This document shows positions 1-5,033 of a DNA stretch of 5,475 nt, piece by piece. Both the position numbers and the translations under genes were made by a program. How positions within the stretch are numbered: position 1 is the stretch's first letter; every line of letters starts with the position of its first letter. The notes beneath the pieces were generated by a model. That model saw nothing but the letters and a program-made list of their open reading frames with translations. It did not search any database and was not told the DNA's origin. The DNA comes from an uncultured Clostridia bacterium (GTDB taxonomy: Bacteria > Bacillota > Clostridia > Oscillospirales > Acutalibacteraceae), in assembly GCA_947567585.1 (NCBI GenBank), contig CANONE010000135.1, forward strand, positions 1 to 5,475, written 5' to 3'.

Positions 1-92
1 TTATTTATAACATAATATACTTTTTCCTCTTTGAACAGATTGTGTCCGTTCACACCGTCCTCAGAACCGTTATCCTCAGATGGGGCCTCCAT
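1..92 (-). CDS. 5' end of a small unknown gene, cut by the window edge
   Basis: An ATG at 92-90 opens a minus-strand frame with no stop down to base 1 (30 codons visible). The protein begins MEAPSEDNGSEDGVNGHNLF and continues with a lysine- and tyrosine-containing stretch. A strong ribosome binding site (AAGAAGG on the minus strand, about 100-106) lies 7 bases before the ATG, and this decides the start. The N-terminus is acidic and low in complexity, probably disordered; no family is recognised. It follows the sigma-like ORF at 118-357 on the same strand by 25 bases but in another frame, so the two may once have formed an operon. Only the start is supported; function and length are unknown. 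Confidence 0.45.
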   Translation of the reverse strand, partial: MEAPSEDNGSEDGVNGHNLFKEEKVYYVIN

Positions 93-117
93 GTTTTTTC
101 CTTCTTTCCAATATTAT

Positions 118-357
118 TTATCCCTCGAACTCAAAGCCGCTCTCGCAAAGGGCCTCCACAGAGCATATTGTGACGCGAACCCCGCGGGGCACATGGGTCA
201 TTCCCCTCCTGGATGCAACCCGAGCCAGCTTCATGAGGTGGTACTGCATAGCGATGTTAAGATGTGTTCGCAGACTAGCTCCGGCGCTTGGGTTATAGGT
301 CTCAATGGCCTGCAGGCCCCGGAGCAGCAGCTCCTGCCGCACGTCCTCCACATCCAA
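118..357 (-). pseudogene. Sigma-70 region 2-like ORF, probably a 5'-truncated remnant
   Basis: The minus strand encodes 79 residues resembling the core-binding and -10-recognition part (region 2) of sigma-70-type factors. Near the start is LDVEDVRQELLLRGLQAIE, followed by YNPSAGASLRTHL, which matches the usual pattern of an ED.RQE..L.L..AI helix, then Y.P..GAS..T. A basic stretch (RRGMTHVPRGVR) follows, but there is no region 4 helix-turn-helix before the stop at 118-120. The only start is a TTG at 357 without a ribosome binding site. The frame is open upstream only to a stop near 409-411, where the oppositely oriented kinase leader begins. I read it as a remnant. The alternative is a stand-alone region-2 protein, as known for RsoA of Bacillus subtilis, which works with SigO. 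Similarity is judged by eye. Confidence 0.45.
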
Positions 358-429
358 GCCGGTTGCGAGTACCAGTGCTGGCTTTGGGCCGCACTGGACT
401 GGTTCCCTTCAAGGTGGGGAAAAGCAAGA

Positions 430-1026
430 ATGAAAAGGCTGAAAACTGACGCCAACTCAGCTGCCGGCATCATTTTAGAGTTGGTCCGAGCATTGGAGAA
501 GCCCTCGGTGCTGCTGGCGATAGACGGTCGCTGCGGGTCGGGAAAGACCACCCTCGCAAAGATCCTTGCGGAAAAAGCCGTGGTACAGGTAGTACATATG
601 GACGACTTCTACCTGCGCCCGGAACAGCGCACTCCGGAGCGTTACGCCGAGCCCGGCGGGAATGTCGACCGCGAGCGTGTACTTGAGGAGGTGCTGCGGC
701 CCCTTCACATCCAATATCCGGCGGTGTACCGCCCCTATGACGCGCATAGACAGGTCATGCTGGAGCCCGTGGGCTTGGAGAAAGCGCCCCTCACGGTGAT
801 TGAGGGCTCCTATAGCTGCCACCCGGAGCTCAGAAACTACTATGACCTGCGGATTTTCCTGGACGTCTCGCCGGAGGAACAGCTGAGACGCATACGCGCG
901 AGAAACGGCCCGGAGGGGCTGGATATGTTCAGAAACAAGTGGATACCGCTTGAGGAGAACTATTTCCGGGCCTTTGCGCCGGATATTGGCTGCGATTGCT
1001 GCTTTGAACTTACGAATCAAGCATGA
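430..1026 (+). CDS. Uridine kinase-like P-loop nucleoside kinase
   Basis: This 198-residue cytoplasmic protein has the layout of the uridine kinase/phosphoribulokinase P-loop family, which transfers the ATP gamma-phosphate to a nucleoside or related small alcohol. Residues 30-42 carry the Walker A loop (IDGRCGSGKTTLA). HMDDFYL at 56-62 matches the family's substrate-side HxDxFY-type motif after strand 2. IEGSYS at 124-129 precedes the strand with FLDV (143-146). The arginine-rich RRIRAR at 153-158 is the likely lid region. The length is close to the usual 200 residues. The ATG at 430 is chosen because the kinase fold begins just after it and a purine-rich GGTGGGGA lies 9-12 bases upstream. 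Sequence further upstream in the same frame is antisense to the sigma-like ORF and does not look like protein. The true substrate cannot be told; it belongs to the loosely annotated kinases common in Clostridia. Confidence 0.85.
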   Translation: MKRLKTDANSAAGIILELVRALEKPSVLLAIDGRCGSGKTTLAKILAEKAVVQVVHMDDFYLRPEQRTPERYAEPGGNVDRERVLEEVLRPLHIQYPAVYRPYDAHRQVMLEPVGLEKAPLTVIEGSYSCHPELRNYYDLRIFLDVSPEEQLRRIRARNGPEGLDMFRNKWIPLEENYFRAFAPDIGCDCCFELTNQA

Positions 1027-1027
1027 C

Positions 1028-1063
1028 TATAGAGGCCCCCTGCGTATGCAGGGGGCCTCTATA
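1028..1063 (+). terminator. Long perfect hairpin after the kinase gene
   Basis: The hairpin begins one base after the kinase stop. Left arm 1029-1043 (ATAGAGGCCCCCTGC) pairs perfectly with 1048-1062 around a GTAT loop, and 1028/1063 adds one more pair, giving 16 pairs. It is followed by CATCTTAATATTT, which is T-rich but not a proper T-run, so it may act as a weak intrinsic terminator or as a 3' stabilising stem. Its position and pairing make a role at the transcript end likely. Confidence 0.7.
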
Positions 1064-1066
1064 CAT

Positions 1067-1098
1067 CTTAATATTTACCACCTAACGCCTTAATATTT
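1067..1098. repeat. Short direct repeat CTTAATATTT, two copies
   Basis: CTTAATATTT occurs at 1067-1076 and again at 1089-1098, 22 bases start to start, or about two DNA helical turns. It lies just upstream of the extended -10 promoter at 1123-1131. Two same-face AT-rich boxes could be a regulator or upstream-element site, but a chance repeat in AT-rich spacer is possible. Confidence 0.35.
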
Positions 1099-1122
1099 GC
1101 CGCTGTTTTCTCCTTGGATACC

Positions 1123-1131
1123 TGCTATAAT
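1123..1131 (+). promoter_or_regulatory. Extended -10 promoter (TGCTATAAT)
   Basis: A perfect TATAAT at 1126-1131 is preceded by TG one base upstream (TGCTATAAT), the extended -10 form of vegetative sigma promoters. No good -35 box lies 16-18 bases upstream (the position reads about CTGTTT), which fits extended -10 promoters. Transcription would start near 1138, giving a leader of about 65 bases before the 54-residue ORF at 1203 and possibly reading on into the MATE gene. Confidence 0.65.
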
Positions 1132-1147
1132 ATAGACATAGAAAGCA

Positions 1148-1167
1148 AGAGGCAAGCAAAAGCCTCT
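1148..1167 (+). other. Small hairpin in the 5' leader
   Basis: AGAGGC at 1148-1153 pairs with GCCTCT at 1162-1167 around an 8-base A-rich loop. It would sit about 10 bases into the transcript from the promoter at 1123-1131. It has no T-run after it, so it is not a terminator; a 5' stabilising stem is plausible. Confidence 0.35.
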
Positions 1168-1202
1168 CTCAAAAATAAAACATTATAAATGAGATACCTA
1201 CC

Positions 1203-1367
1203 ATGAAAACTACCGCTAAGAAACTCACCAGCACCGTCAAGACCACCGCCCGCGACCTCCTCTCCCGCCGCCAGAGCGCAAATTATGAGCGCTTCATGCA
1301 GCAAAAGGCCGACGTGTTCCAGGTCACCGACGTGAAAGCCCAGGCCATGTTCTGGGCCATGAGCTGA
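1203..1367 (+). CDS. Small hypothetical protein, 54 residues
   Basis: An ATG at 1203 opens 54 codons ending in TGA at 1365-1367. The protein starts MKTTAKKLTSTVKTTARDLL and ends with KAQAMFWAMS. The N-terminal half is rich in Lys, Thr and Arg and could form a basic amphipathic helix; the C-terminal end is short and hydrophobic (MFWAM). No cysteines, signal peptide or known motif is seen. Support for a real gene comes from its position between a good extended -10 promoter and a hairpin, and from GC-rich third positions. The ribosome binding site is poor (GAG about 9 bases upstream). It lies 66 bases upstream of the MATE start, so it could be a leader ORF for the exporter or an independent small gene. 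No function is assigned. Confidence 0.6.
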   Translation: MKTTAKKLTSTVKTTARDLLSRRQSANYERFMQQKADVFQVTDVKAQAMFWAMS

Positions 1368-1382
1368 GCAGGTAAACACAAA

Positions 1383-1413
1383 AAACGGCGCCGCATTTTT
1401 GGCGGCGCCGTTT
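1383..1413. terminator. GC-rich hairpin between the small ORF and MATE; U-tract on the minus strand
   Basis: AAACGGCGCCGC at 1383-1394 pairs perfectly with 1402-1413 (12 pairs, 7-base loop). On the plus strand the stem is followed by only three Ts, then GC, and 6 bases later by the MATE ribosome binding site, so plus-strand termination should be weak or partial. Read on the minus strand, the stem runs into TTTTTTGTGTTT (1385 down to 1374), the classic intrinsic terminator form. It may therefore stop minus-strand transcription arriving from the AraC operon, attenuate the MATE gene, or both. Confidence 0.7.
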
Positions 1414-1433
1414 GCTATGAGGAGGGTATACAT

Positions 1434-2810
1434 ATGAACGAGACCAGAGCCGAGCGAAAAGCCCGGCAGCAGCTGCTCACCGAAGGCAAGCCCTATCAGA
1501 AAATCATTGCCTTTACCATCCCAATTCTGATAGGCAGCCTGTTCCAGCAGCTCTACAGCATGGCAGACGCGCTGATTATCAGCCGCACTTTGGGCGTAGA
1601 AGCCTTCGCCGGGGTCAGCAGCACCGGGAGCATCACATTTTTGATTCTGGGCTTTGCCCAGGGCCTTACCGCCGGACTTGCCATCTCCGTCTCTCAGAGT
1701 TTTGGGGCCGGTGACCATCAGGCTGTCAAGCGGCACTATGTACATAATCTGATTATCAGTCTATCGGTGGTGGCGCTGCTCACCGCCCTGAGTCTGCTGG
1801 GCACCGACTGGCTTCTGGCGCTTATGCAGACCCCTGGCGACATTCTTGGCTATGCCCGGGATTACCTGGTGGTGATTTTTGGCGGCATGGTAGTCTCCAT
1901 GCTGTACAATTTCTTTGCCAACACCCTCCGCGCGCTGGGTGACAGCAGATCGCCGCTATACTTCCTGTTCGTGGCCTCAGGGCTGAACATCGTGCTGGAC
2001 GTCATGCTTATCCGTTTCACCCCCCTGGGCGTGGCGGGCGCGGCCTGGGCCACGGTGATATCCCAGGGGGTATCGGCAGCGCTCTGCCTGATACTCATTC
2101 TGAAAAAGGTGGAGGTGCTCTCCCTCAAGGGCTACCGGGAGCCGGTGCGGCTTTCCGTTGTCCTGCAAAATCTCCGGCTGGGCCTACCTATGGCCTTCCA
2201 GTCATCCATCATCGCCCTGGGCACCATCTTCATGACCTACGCCACCAACCGCATAGGCAGCACCGCCGTGGCCTCCTACTCTGTGGGCAGTAAAATAGAC
2301 GGCATCGCCGTGGAGCCTCTGCGCTCCCTGGGTATGGCGATGATAACCTACACCGCTCAGAATTACGGTGCTGGGAAATACAGGCGCATTTTGCAGGGCG
2401 TGCGCCAGAGCATTGTGATCGCTGCTATTCTATCAGCGTTGCTGGGCCTTGTGATGTTCTTTGGCGGTCGGGGGCTGGTGTATCTGTTCCTTGGCACAAA
2501 TGACGAGGTGATCCTCAGCCAAGGGGCGCTCCTGCTGCTCGTCCATGGCGTATGCTATATGATTTTGGCTCTGCTGTTCATCTTCCGCTATGTCACCCAG
2601 GGGCTGGGACAGACGCTCATGCCCACGATGGCGGGTATCATGGAGCTGGTGATGCGCACTGTGGCGGCGTTTATTCTGGTGCCCTGGTTCGAGTTCCTGG
2701 GCGCGGCGGTATCTACGCCGCTGTCTTGGCTGGGAGCGCTGATTCCGGTGGCTATCGCTTATATCATCGCTGCTATAGATTTACGCAAGAAGGTGGCGGA
2801 AGAAGTATAA
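1434..2810 (+). CDS. MATE family multidrug/metabolite exporter
   Basis: This 458-residue integral membrane protein has the normal length of MATE antiporters, which export drugs or metabolites using Na+ or H+ gradients. About twelve hydrophobic segments can be traced: 24-44, 57-83, 103-123, 141-161, 174-194, 199-223, 245-268, 278-302, 325-345, 363-388, 396-418 and 422-447. Typical family features are QQLYSMADALIISRTLG (38-54) in the first helix region, ANTLRALGDSRSPL (162-175) after helix 4, GVAGAAWATVIS (199-210) in helix 6, and the repeat-like second half. The N-terminus is a charged cytoplasmic tail. The ATG at 1434 has a strong AGGAGGG site (1420-1426) 7 bases upstream, which fixes the start. 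It may be transcribed from 1123-1131 through the small ORF and hairpin. It converges on the AraC gene with a 3-base gap. The substrate is unknown. Confidence 0.95.
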   Translation: MNETRAERKARQQLLTEGKPYQKIIAFTIPILIGSLFQQLYSMADALIISRTLGVEAFAGVSSTGSITFLILGFAQGLTAGLAISVSQSFGAGDHQAVKRHYVHNLIISLSVVALLTALSLLGTDWLLALMQTPGDILGYARDYLVVIFGGMVVSMLYNFFANTLRALGDSRSPLYFLFVASGLNIVLDVMLIRFTPLGVAGAAWATVISQGVSAALCLILILKKVEVLSLKGYREPVRLSVVLQNLRLGLPMAFQSSIIALGTIFMTYATNRIGSTAVASYSVGSKIDGIAVEPLRSLGMAMITYTAQNYGAGKYRRILQGVRQSIVIAAILSALLGLVMFFGGRGLVYLFLGTNDEVILSQGALLLLVHGVCYMILALLFIFRYVTQGLGQTLMPTMAGIMELVMRTVAAFILVPWFEFLGAAVSTPLSWLGALIPVAIAYIIAAIDLRKKVAEEV

Positions 2811-2813
2811 AAC

Positions 2814-3770
2814 TCACCCCTCGCCTCGCTCTATGTACTCCCTGGGCGAGCAGTGGTAATACTCCCGGAACGCCTTATAGAAATTGCTGCTGTTGCTGTA
2901 CCCCAGCATATAGGCCGTCTCCTCAATAGGCAGATCTGTGCCCCGGAACAGCATCACCGCCCGCTCCATGCGCAGTTCCAGGAGGATCTGGGAAAAAGTC
3001 TTCCCCAGCTCCCGGCGCAGGAGGCCGGAGATGTAGTTGGGATGATAGGCAAAATGGGCCGCGATGTCTCCCAGGGTGACAGCCTCGGTGTGCTCACCCA
3101 TGTAGCGCACGATCTGTTCCGAGAGCCGGTCGCAGTTCACCTCTGCTTTTTCCGCCCGGTATTGTCGCGCAATGTGCATCAGCGCCGCCATCACCAGGGG
3201 CTTGAGGATAGCTTGGGTGTCCTCCTTGGGGTCGGCATACTCCCGCACCATCATCTCTAAAAGCTGGCGCAGGGGCGAGTTTTTCTCAAACTTCAGGTGG
3301 AGGAACTCGTCGGAGAACTGGTTGGCTCGAGGCTCCAGGAAGAACCGGAACAGGGCCGTGTCCGCAGAGAGGATGGGCAAAAAAGAGCGGAAAAACAGCT
3401 CCTTTTTCATCAGCACTCCGATGATGATGAACTCCTCGTCCCCGTCCTTGTTGAGGGCGTAGCCGGTGTAGGGCTGGCCCACATAGCACTCGCCCTCGTT
3501 CACGGTGATGTAGTTGTCGTACTGGTAGCTGATGGCGTCATAGCCGCCTTTATAGGCGTAGTTGAGGAAGAAAAAATCCTGCCGGTGGAAAGTCTCAAAG
3601 ATGCTTTTCCCCTTATGGACGCAGACGATAATTTCTTCTGCCGGGTCGCCGGGCCAGGCCCAAGCACGGGCCCAGCAGTCGCCCGGGGCCACGTCCAGGT
3701 AGTGCCAATCCCGGGCGGCGAAGTCAGCACCCAGCTTTTCCAGAGCGCCCCGAAGGCTAATACCGCTCAT
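2814..3770 (-). CDS. AraC/XylS family transcriptional regulator
   Basis: The 318-residue protein ends in a standard AraC DNA-binding domain (about 214-315). The first helix-turn-helix, at 232-254, contains TLGDIAAHFAYHPNYISGLL. The second, at about 281-303, is followed by the hallmark GYSNSSNFYKAFREYYHCSP (290-309). The N-terminal 200 residues have the look of a cupin-like sensing domain (strands around 45-120) followed by a helical linker, so it probably binds a small effector. The ATG at 3770 is chosen because a perfect AGGAGGG (3778-3784) lies 7 bases upstream and overlaps the end of the preceding gene. An in-frame ATG at 3830 has no comparable site and would overlap that gene by 64 bases. 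The ATGA overlap (3767-3770) implies translational coupling. Converging with the MATE exporter suggests, but does not prove, that it controls export genes. Confidence 0.92.
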   Translation of the reverse strand: MSGISLRGALEKLGADFAARDWHYLDVAPGDCWARAWAWPGDPAEEIIVCVHKGKSIFETFHRQDFFFLNYAYKGGYDAISYQYDNYITVNEGECYVGQPYTGYALNKDGDEEFIIIGVLMKKELFFRSFLPILSADTALFRFFLEPRANQFSDEFLHLKFEKNSPLRQLLEMMVREYADPKEDTQAILKPLVMAALMHIARQYRAEKAEVNCDRLSEQIVRYMGEHTEAVTLGDIAAHFAYHPNYISGLLRRELGKTFSQILLELRMERAVMLFRGTDLPIEETAYMLGYSNSSNFYKAFREYYHCSPREYIERGEG

Positions 3771-4153
3771 GCTTTCGCCCTCCTGGCCCACTGTATCATC
3801 AGCACGCAGTCTTTCATGCGCTGGGTACATATAGGAGCGTCTTCTCCGACGGAGCCGCAGGCGCTGGTGCCGTACTCTTTCCGCAGGCGGTCAATGGTTT
3901 CGGCATAGCCGTCCTCTATGCCCGTAAGCTGGGCGATGATGGCGAATGTTATAGCGAACACGTCGCAGAGGTCTGGTTCGTTAAGGATTTCCGGCATCTT
4001 GGCGGCAAGCGCCTGTGTTTCCTCAAACTTGTCCCCCAGCTCATCCCGGTAGGCGGCAAGCAAAGCCCGGGGGCAGTCCATACCCTGCTCCCGGGCTTGG
4101 GTGGCGGCCTGGAGCTTGGCGACGATATTTTCACAACTGCTTTTGCTGTTCAC
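3767..4153 (-). CDS. Uncharacterised cysteine-rich protein, 128 residues, coupled to the AraC regulator
   Basis: I do not recognise this family. Starting at the GTG at 4153, the protein has 128 residues, is mostly helical and soluble-looking, and has six cysteines (7, 27, 63, 99, 109, 116), which is high for an intracellular protein of this size. Recognisable stretches are AAYRDELGDKFEETQALAAK (33-52), a hydrophobic helix with FAITFAIIAQLTG (66-78), and a cysteine-bearing C-terminal part (KEYGTSACG, then ICTQRMKDC). It ends RRAKA. Its stop overlaps the AraC start as ATGA, so the two are co-translated. The GTG start is preferred because AAGGGAG (4163-4169) lies 9 bases upstream and because the in-frame ATG at 4186 falls inside the promoter's -10 box. 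Metal or redox sensing with the regulator is possible but is only an inference. Confidence 0.75.
   Translation of the reverse strand: MNSKSSCENIVAKLQAATQAREQGMDCPRALLAAYRDELGDKFEETQALAAKMPEILNEPDLCDVFAITFAIIAQLTGIEDGYAETIDRLRKEYGTSACGSVGEDAPICTQRMKDCVLMIQWARRAKA
3778..3784 (-). promoter_or_regulatory. Ribosome binding site deciding the AraC start
   Basis: The minus strand reads AGGAGGG here, 7 bases before the ATG at 3770. It is inside the 3' end of the cysteine-rich gene and makes the shorter AraC start (318 residues) the right one. Confidence 0.85.
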
Positions 4154-4162
4154 GGTGGAAAT

Positions 4163-4169
4163 CTCCCTT
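4163..4169 (-). promoter_or_regulatory. Ribosome binding site supporting the GTG start at 4153
   Basis: AAGGGAG on the minus strand lies 9 bases before GTG 4153-4151. It sits just downstream of the expected transcription start near 4178, which fits a short leader of about 25 bases. Confidence 0.6.
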
Positions 4170-4184
4170 GCGTTTCGTGTGTTC

Positions 4185-4213
4185 ATTATATCACAGTTTT
4201 CTTCAAAATCCAA
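4185..4213 (-). promoter_or_regulatory. Vegetative-type promoter of the cysteine-rich/AraC operon
   Basis: On the minus strand a perfect TATAAT (4190-4185) is preceded by TGA (extended -10, TGATATAAT). A TTGGAT -35-like box (4213-4208) lies exactly 17 bases upstream. Transcription should start near 4178. The -10 box overlaps the in-frame ATG at 4186, which therefore cannot be the translation start on this transcript. Confidence 0.65.
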
Positions 4214-4225
4214 ATGCAAATTTGG
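4210..4225. promoter_or_regulatory. Inverted repeat overlapping the -35 box, candidate operator
   Basis: CCAAAT (4210-4215) and ATTTGG (4220-4225) form a perfect inverted repeat around GCAA. It overlaps the -35 box of the operon promoter and lies between the regulator operon and the divergent dead MATE gene, where an autoregulatory site is expected. AraC proteins more often use direct repeats, so the binding protein is uncertain. Confidence 0.4.
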
Positions 4226-4256
4226 TGAAATGCTGTTAGGAATAAGGAAATTCCCA

Positions 4257-4592
4257 ATGGAACAAAACAAGCTGAAAACTGCCGGTGTTGGTAATCGGCG
4301 GTTTCTCCCAGCTTTTCGGAGCCGGGGGCGCACCGCTTGCCGCCATCAGCATGGGCAAAAAGACAATGACAGAGCCGAACACATCATGACTGCAAGCTTC
4401 ACCTGCCTGGTGCTTACGGCGGTGATAATTACGGTGGTTTTTCCCTTTGTATCTGCCCCGGTGCTACAACTTTTTGGCGCAACTGAGGAACTGCTACCTT
4501 ACGCAATGGACTACTGCGGAGTGTACTGCCTAGGAACTATTTTCGTGGAGATAACTCTGGGCATGAACACATTTCTTAACGCCCAAACATGA
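4257..4592 (+). pseudogene. Second MATE exporter gene, heavily degraded
   Basis: Three pieces of one MATE gene can be read. First, from the ATG at 4257 (AAGGA 8 bases upstream), the start MEQNKLKTA is typical of one MATE subfamily. Second, at 4282-4362 in the next frame, comes PVLVIGGFSQLFGAGGAPLA and then AISMGKK, the end of helix 2 with the conserved GAGGAPLA region. Third, from about 4362 back in the first frame, comes DNDRAEHIMTASFTCLVLTA, then LQLFGATEELLPYAMDY, the helix 3-4 region, ending in NTFLNAQ before a stop at 4590-4592. About 55-60 codons (helix 1 and most of helix 2) are missing between pieces one and two. One base is missing at an A-run near 4357-4361, and everything after helix 4 is lost. 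Only about 113 of some 450 residues remain. It differs in subfamily from the intact MATE at 1434. It is not functional as read. Confidence 0.8.
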
Positions 4593-4668
4593 CGAGTGTG
4601 CTGCGGGTAAAATGACTTTTAATGAATTCAAGGAGTGGCTGGCGGAATTGCAAATTGTTTTTGTTTGT
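4593..4668 (+). other. Short spacer, possible further gene scraps
   Basis: Just after the dead MATE, a third frame reads MTSVLRV (4591-4611), which could be a trace of the MATE sequence that normally follows NAQ. An ATG at 4612 then begins MTFNEFKEWLAELQI, which looks protein-like but has no ribosome binding site and degenerates by about 4656. An AT-rich stretch (TTGTTTTTGTTTGTTT) follows. Nothing here is a supported gene. Confidence 0.25.
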
Positions 4669-4737
4669 TTAGCAGCGCAGATCTATGATGTATTTGCGGA
4701 TGGGGTCATAGGCAAAGTAGCTCGAGAGCCGAGCCAT
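4669..4737 (-). CDS. Possible 22-residue ORF or gene stub
   Basis: On the minus strand an ATG at 4737 opens 22 codons (MARLSSYFAYDPIRKYIIDL, then RC and stop). GGAG about 11 bases upstream overlaps the stop of the preceding minus-strand ORF, as in a tight operon. The composition is protein-like rather than random. It may be the N-terminal stub of a longer gene cut off at the scrap region 4593-4668, or a true small peptide. No family is recognised. Confidence 0.3.
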   Translation of the reverse strand: MARLSSYFAYDPIRKYIIDLRC

Positions 4738-4745
4738 ACCTTTTC

Positions 4746-5033
4746 TCACTCCAACATATTTTTTACCTCCACCCTCTGCCCGTCATACTCGGCGAAGCCA
4801 TAGCTTGCGGGCCGGCCGTCAGCGGCAGGGGCGAAGCTCACCGTCACCGGGTCTGTCAGAGATTTCTGCGTAAATGTCAGCCTGGCGCTGAGCCTGCCGA
4901 TATGGGCGCCGGTAACGGTCAGGTCTCCAGCGAAGATATTTTCTCCCGCCTGGAACATACTGGGCGGGCTGGAGAAGGCCCGGTGTTCTACCAGCCGCCC
5001 CTTTCGGAGGAGGTGCAAAAGCAGCTGGCCCAC
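4746..5033 (-). pseudogene. C-terminal fragment of an unknown beta-rich protein
   Basis: The minus-strand frame is open from 5042 down to the TGA at 4748-4746. The convincing part is from Met at 4958 to the end: MFQAGENIFAGDLTVTGAHI, then LSARLTF, DPVTVSFAPAADGRPASYGF, and the end AEYDGQRVEVKNMLE. The alternating hydrophobic and polar residues suggest a beta-sheet domain of about 70 residues. No good start or ribosome binding site exists at the GTG at 5033 or the ATG at 4958, and the stretch above about 4983 is better explained by the plus-strand gene there. I therefore read it as the truncated 3' end of a lost gene. No family is assigned. Confidence 0.4.
4971..4978 (+). promoter_or_regulatory. 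Ribosome binding site suggesting a GTG start at 4983
   Basis: GGAGAAGG, with GGAG ending 8 bases before GTG 4983-4985, is a good plus-strand site. It supports starting the last gene here rather than at the ATG at 4902, whose first 27 codons are antisense to the minus-strand fragment. Confidence 0.45.

Noticed and set aside
31..429. Upstream extension of the kinase reading frame to a TTG at 31
   Set aside because: The first 133 codons look random (rich in Ser, His, Cys), have no ribosome binding site at 31, and are antisense to the sigma-like ORF; the kinase fold starts after the ATG at 430.
475..1020. Long minus-strand frame opposite the kinase gene
   Set aside because: It is a shadow of a strongly supported kinase gene, with no motif of its own and no ribosome binding site.
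1189..1206. Five-codon ORF (MRYLP) whose stop overlaps the ATG at 1203
   Set aside because: No ribosome binding site and short enough to arise by chance; not listed as a feature.
1125..1745. Minus-strand frame over the small ORF, hairpin and MATE start
   Set aside because: Its sequence is Gly/Ala/Leu-rich antisense of the MATE gene and crosses a hairpin and promoter; no family features.
3771..3830. AraC start at ATG 3830
   Set aside because: No ribosome binding site there, and the extra 20 residues are the other-frame reading of the preceding gene's end; the AGGAGGG at 3778-3784 supports 3770.
2853..3908. Plus-strand frames opposite the AraC gene
   Set aside because: Valine- and histidine-rich shadows of a clear AraC gene; no starts with ribosome binding sites.
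3767..4333. Longer version of the cysteine-rich protein starting at 4333 or 4186
   Set aside because: The extension crosses the promoter, the inverted repeat and the divergent MATE start; the ATG at 4186 lies inside the -10 box.
4355..4364. Programmed -1 frameshift site in the second MATE copy
   Set aside because: The run is C AAAAA G rather than a full A AAA AAG heptamer, no stimulatory stem was seen, and the gene is already broken by a large deletion.
4902..4982. N-terminal part of the last plus-strand frame from ATG 4902
   Set aside because: Antisense to the better-looking minus-strand fragment and lacking a ribosome binding site; the GTG at 4983 has one.
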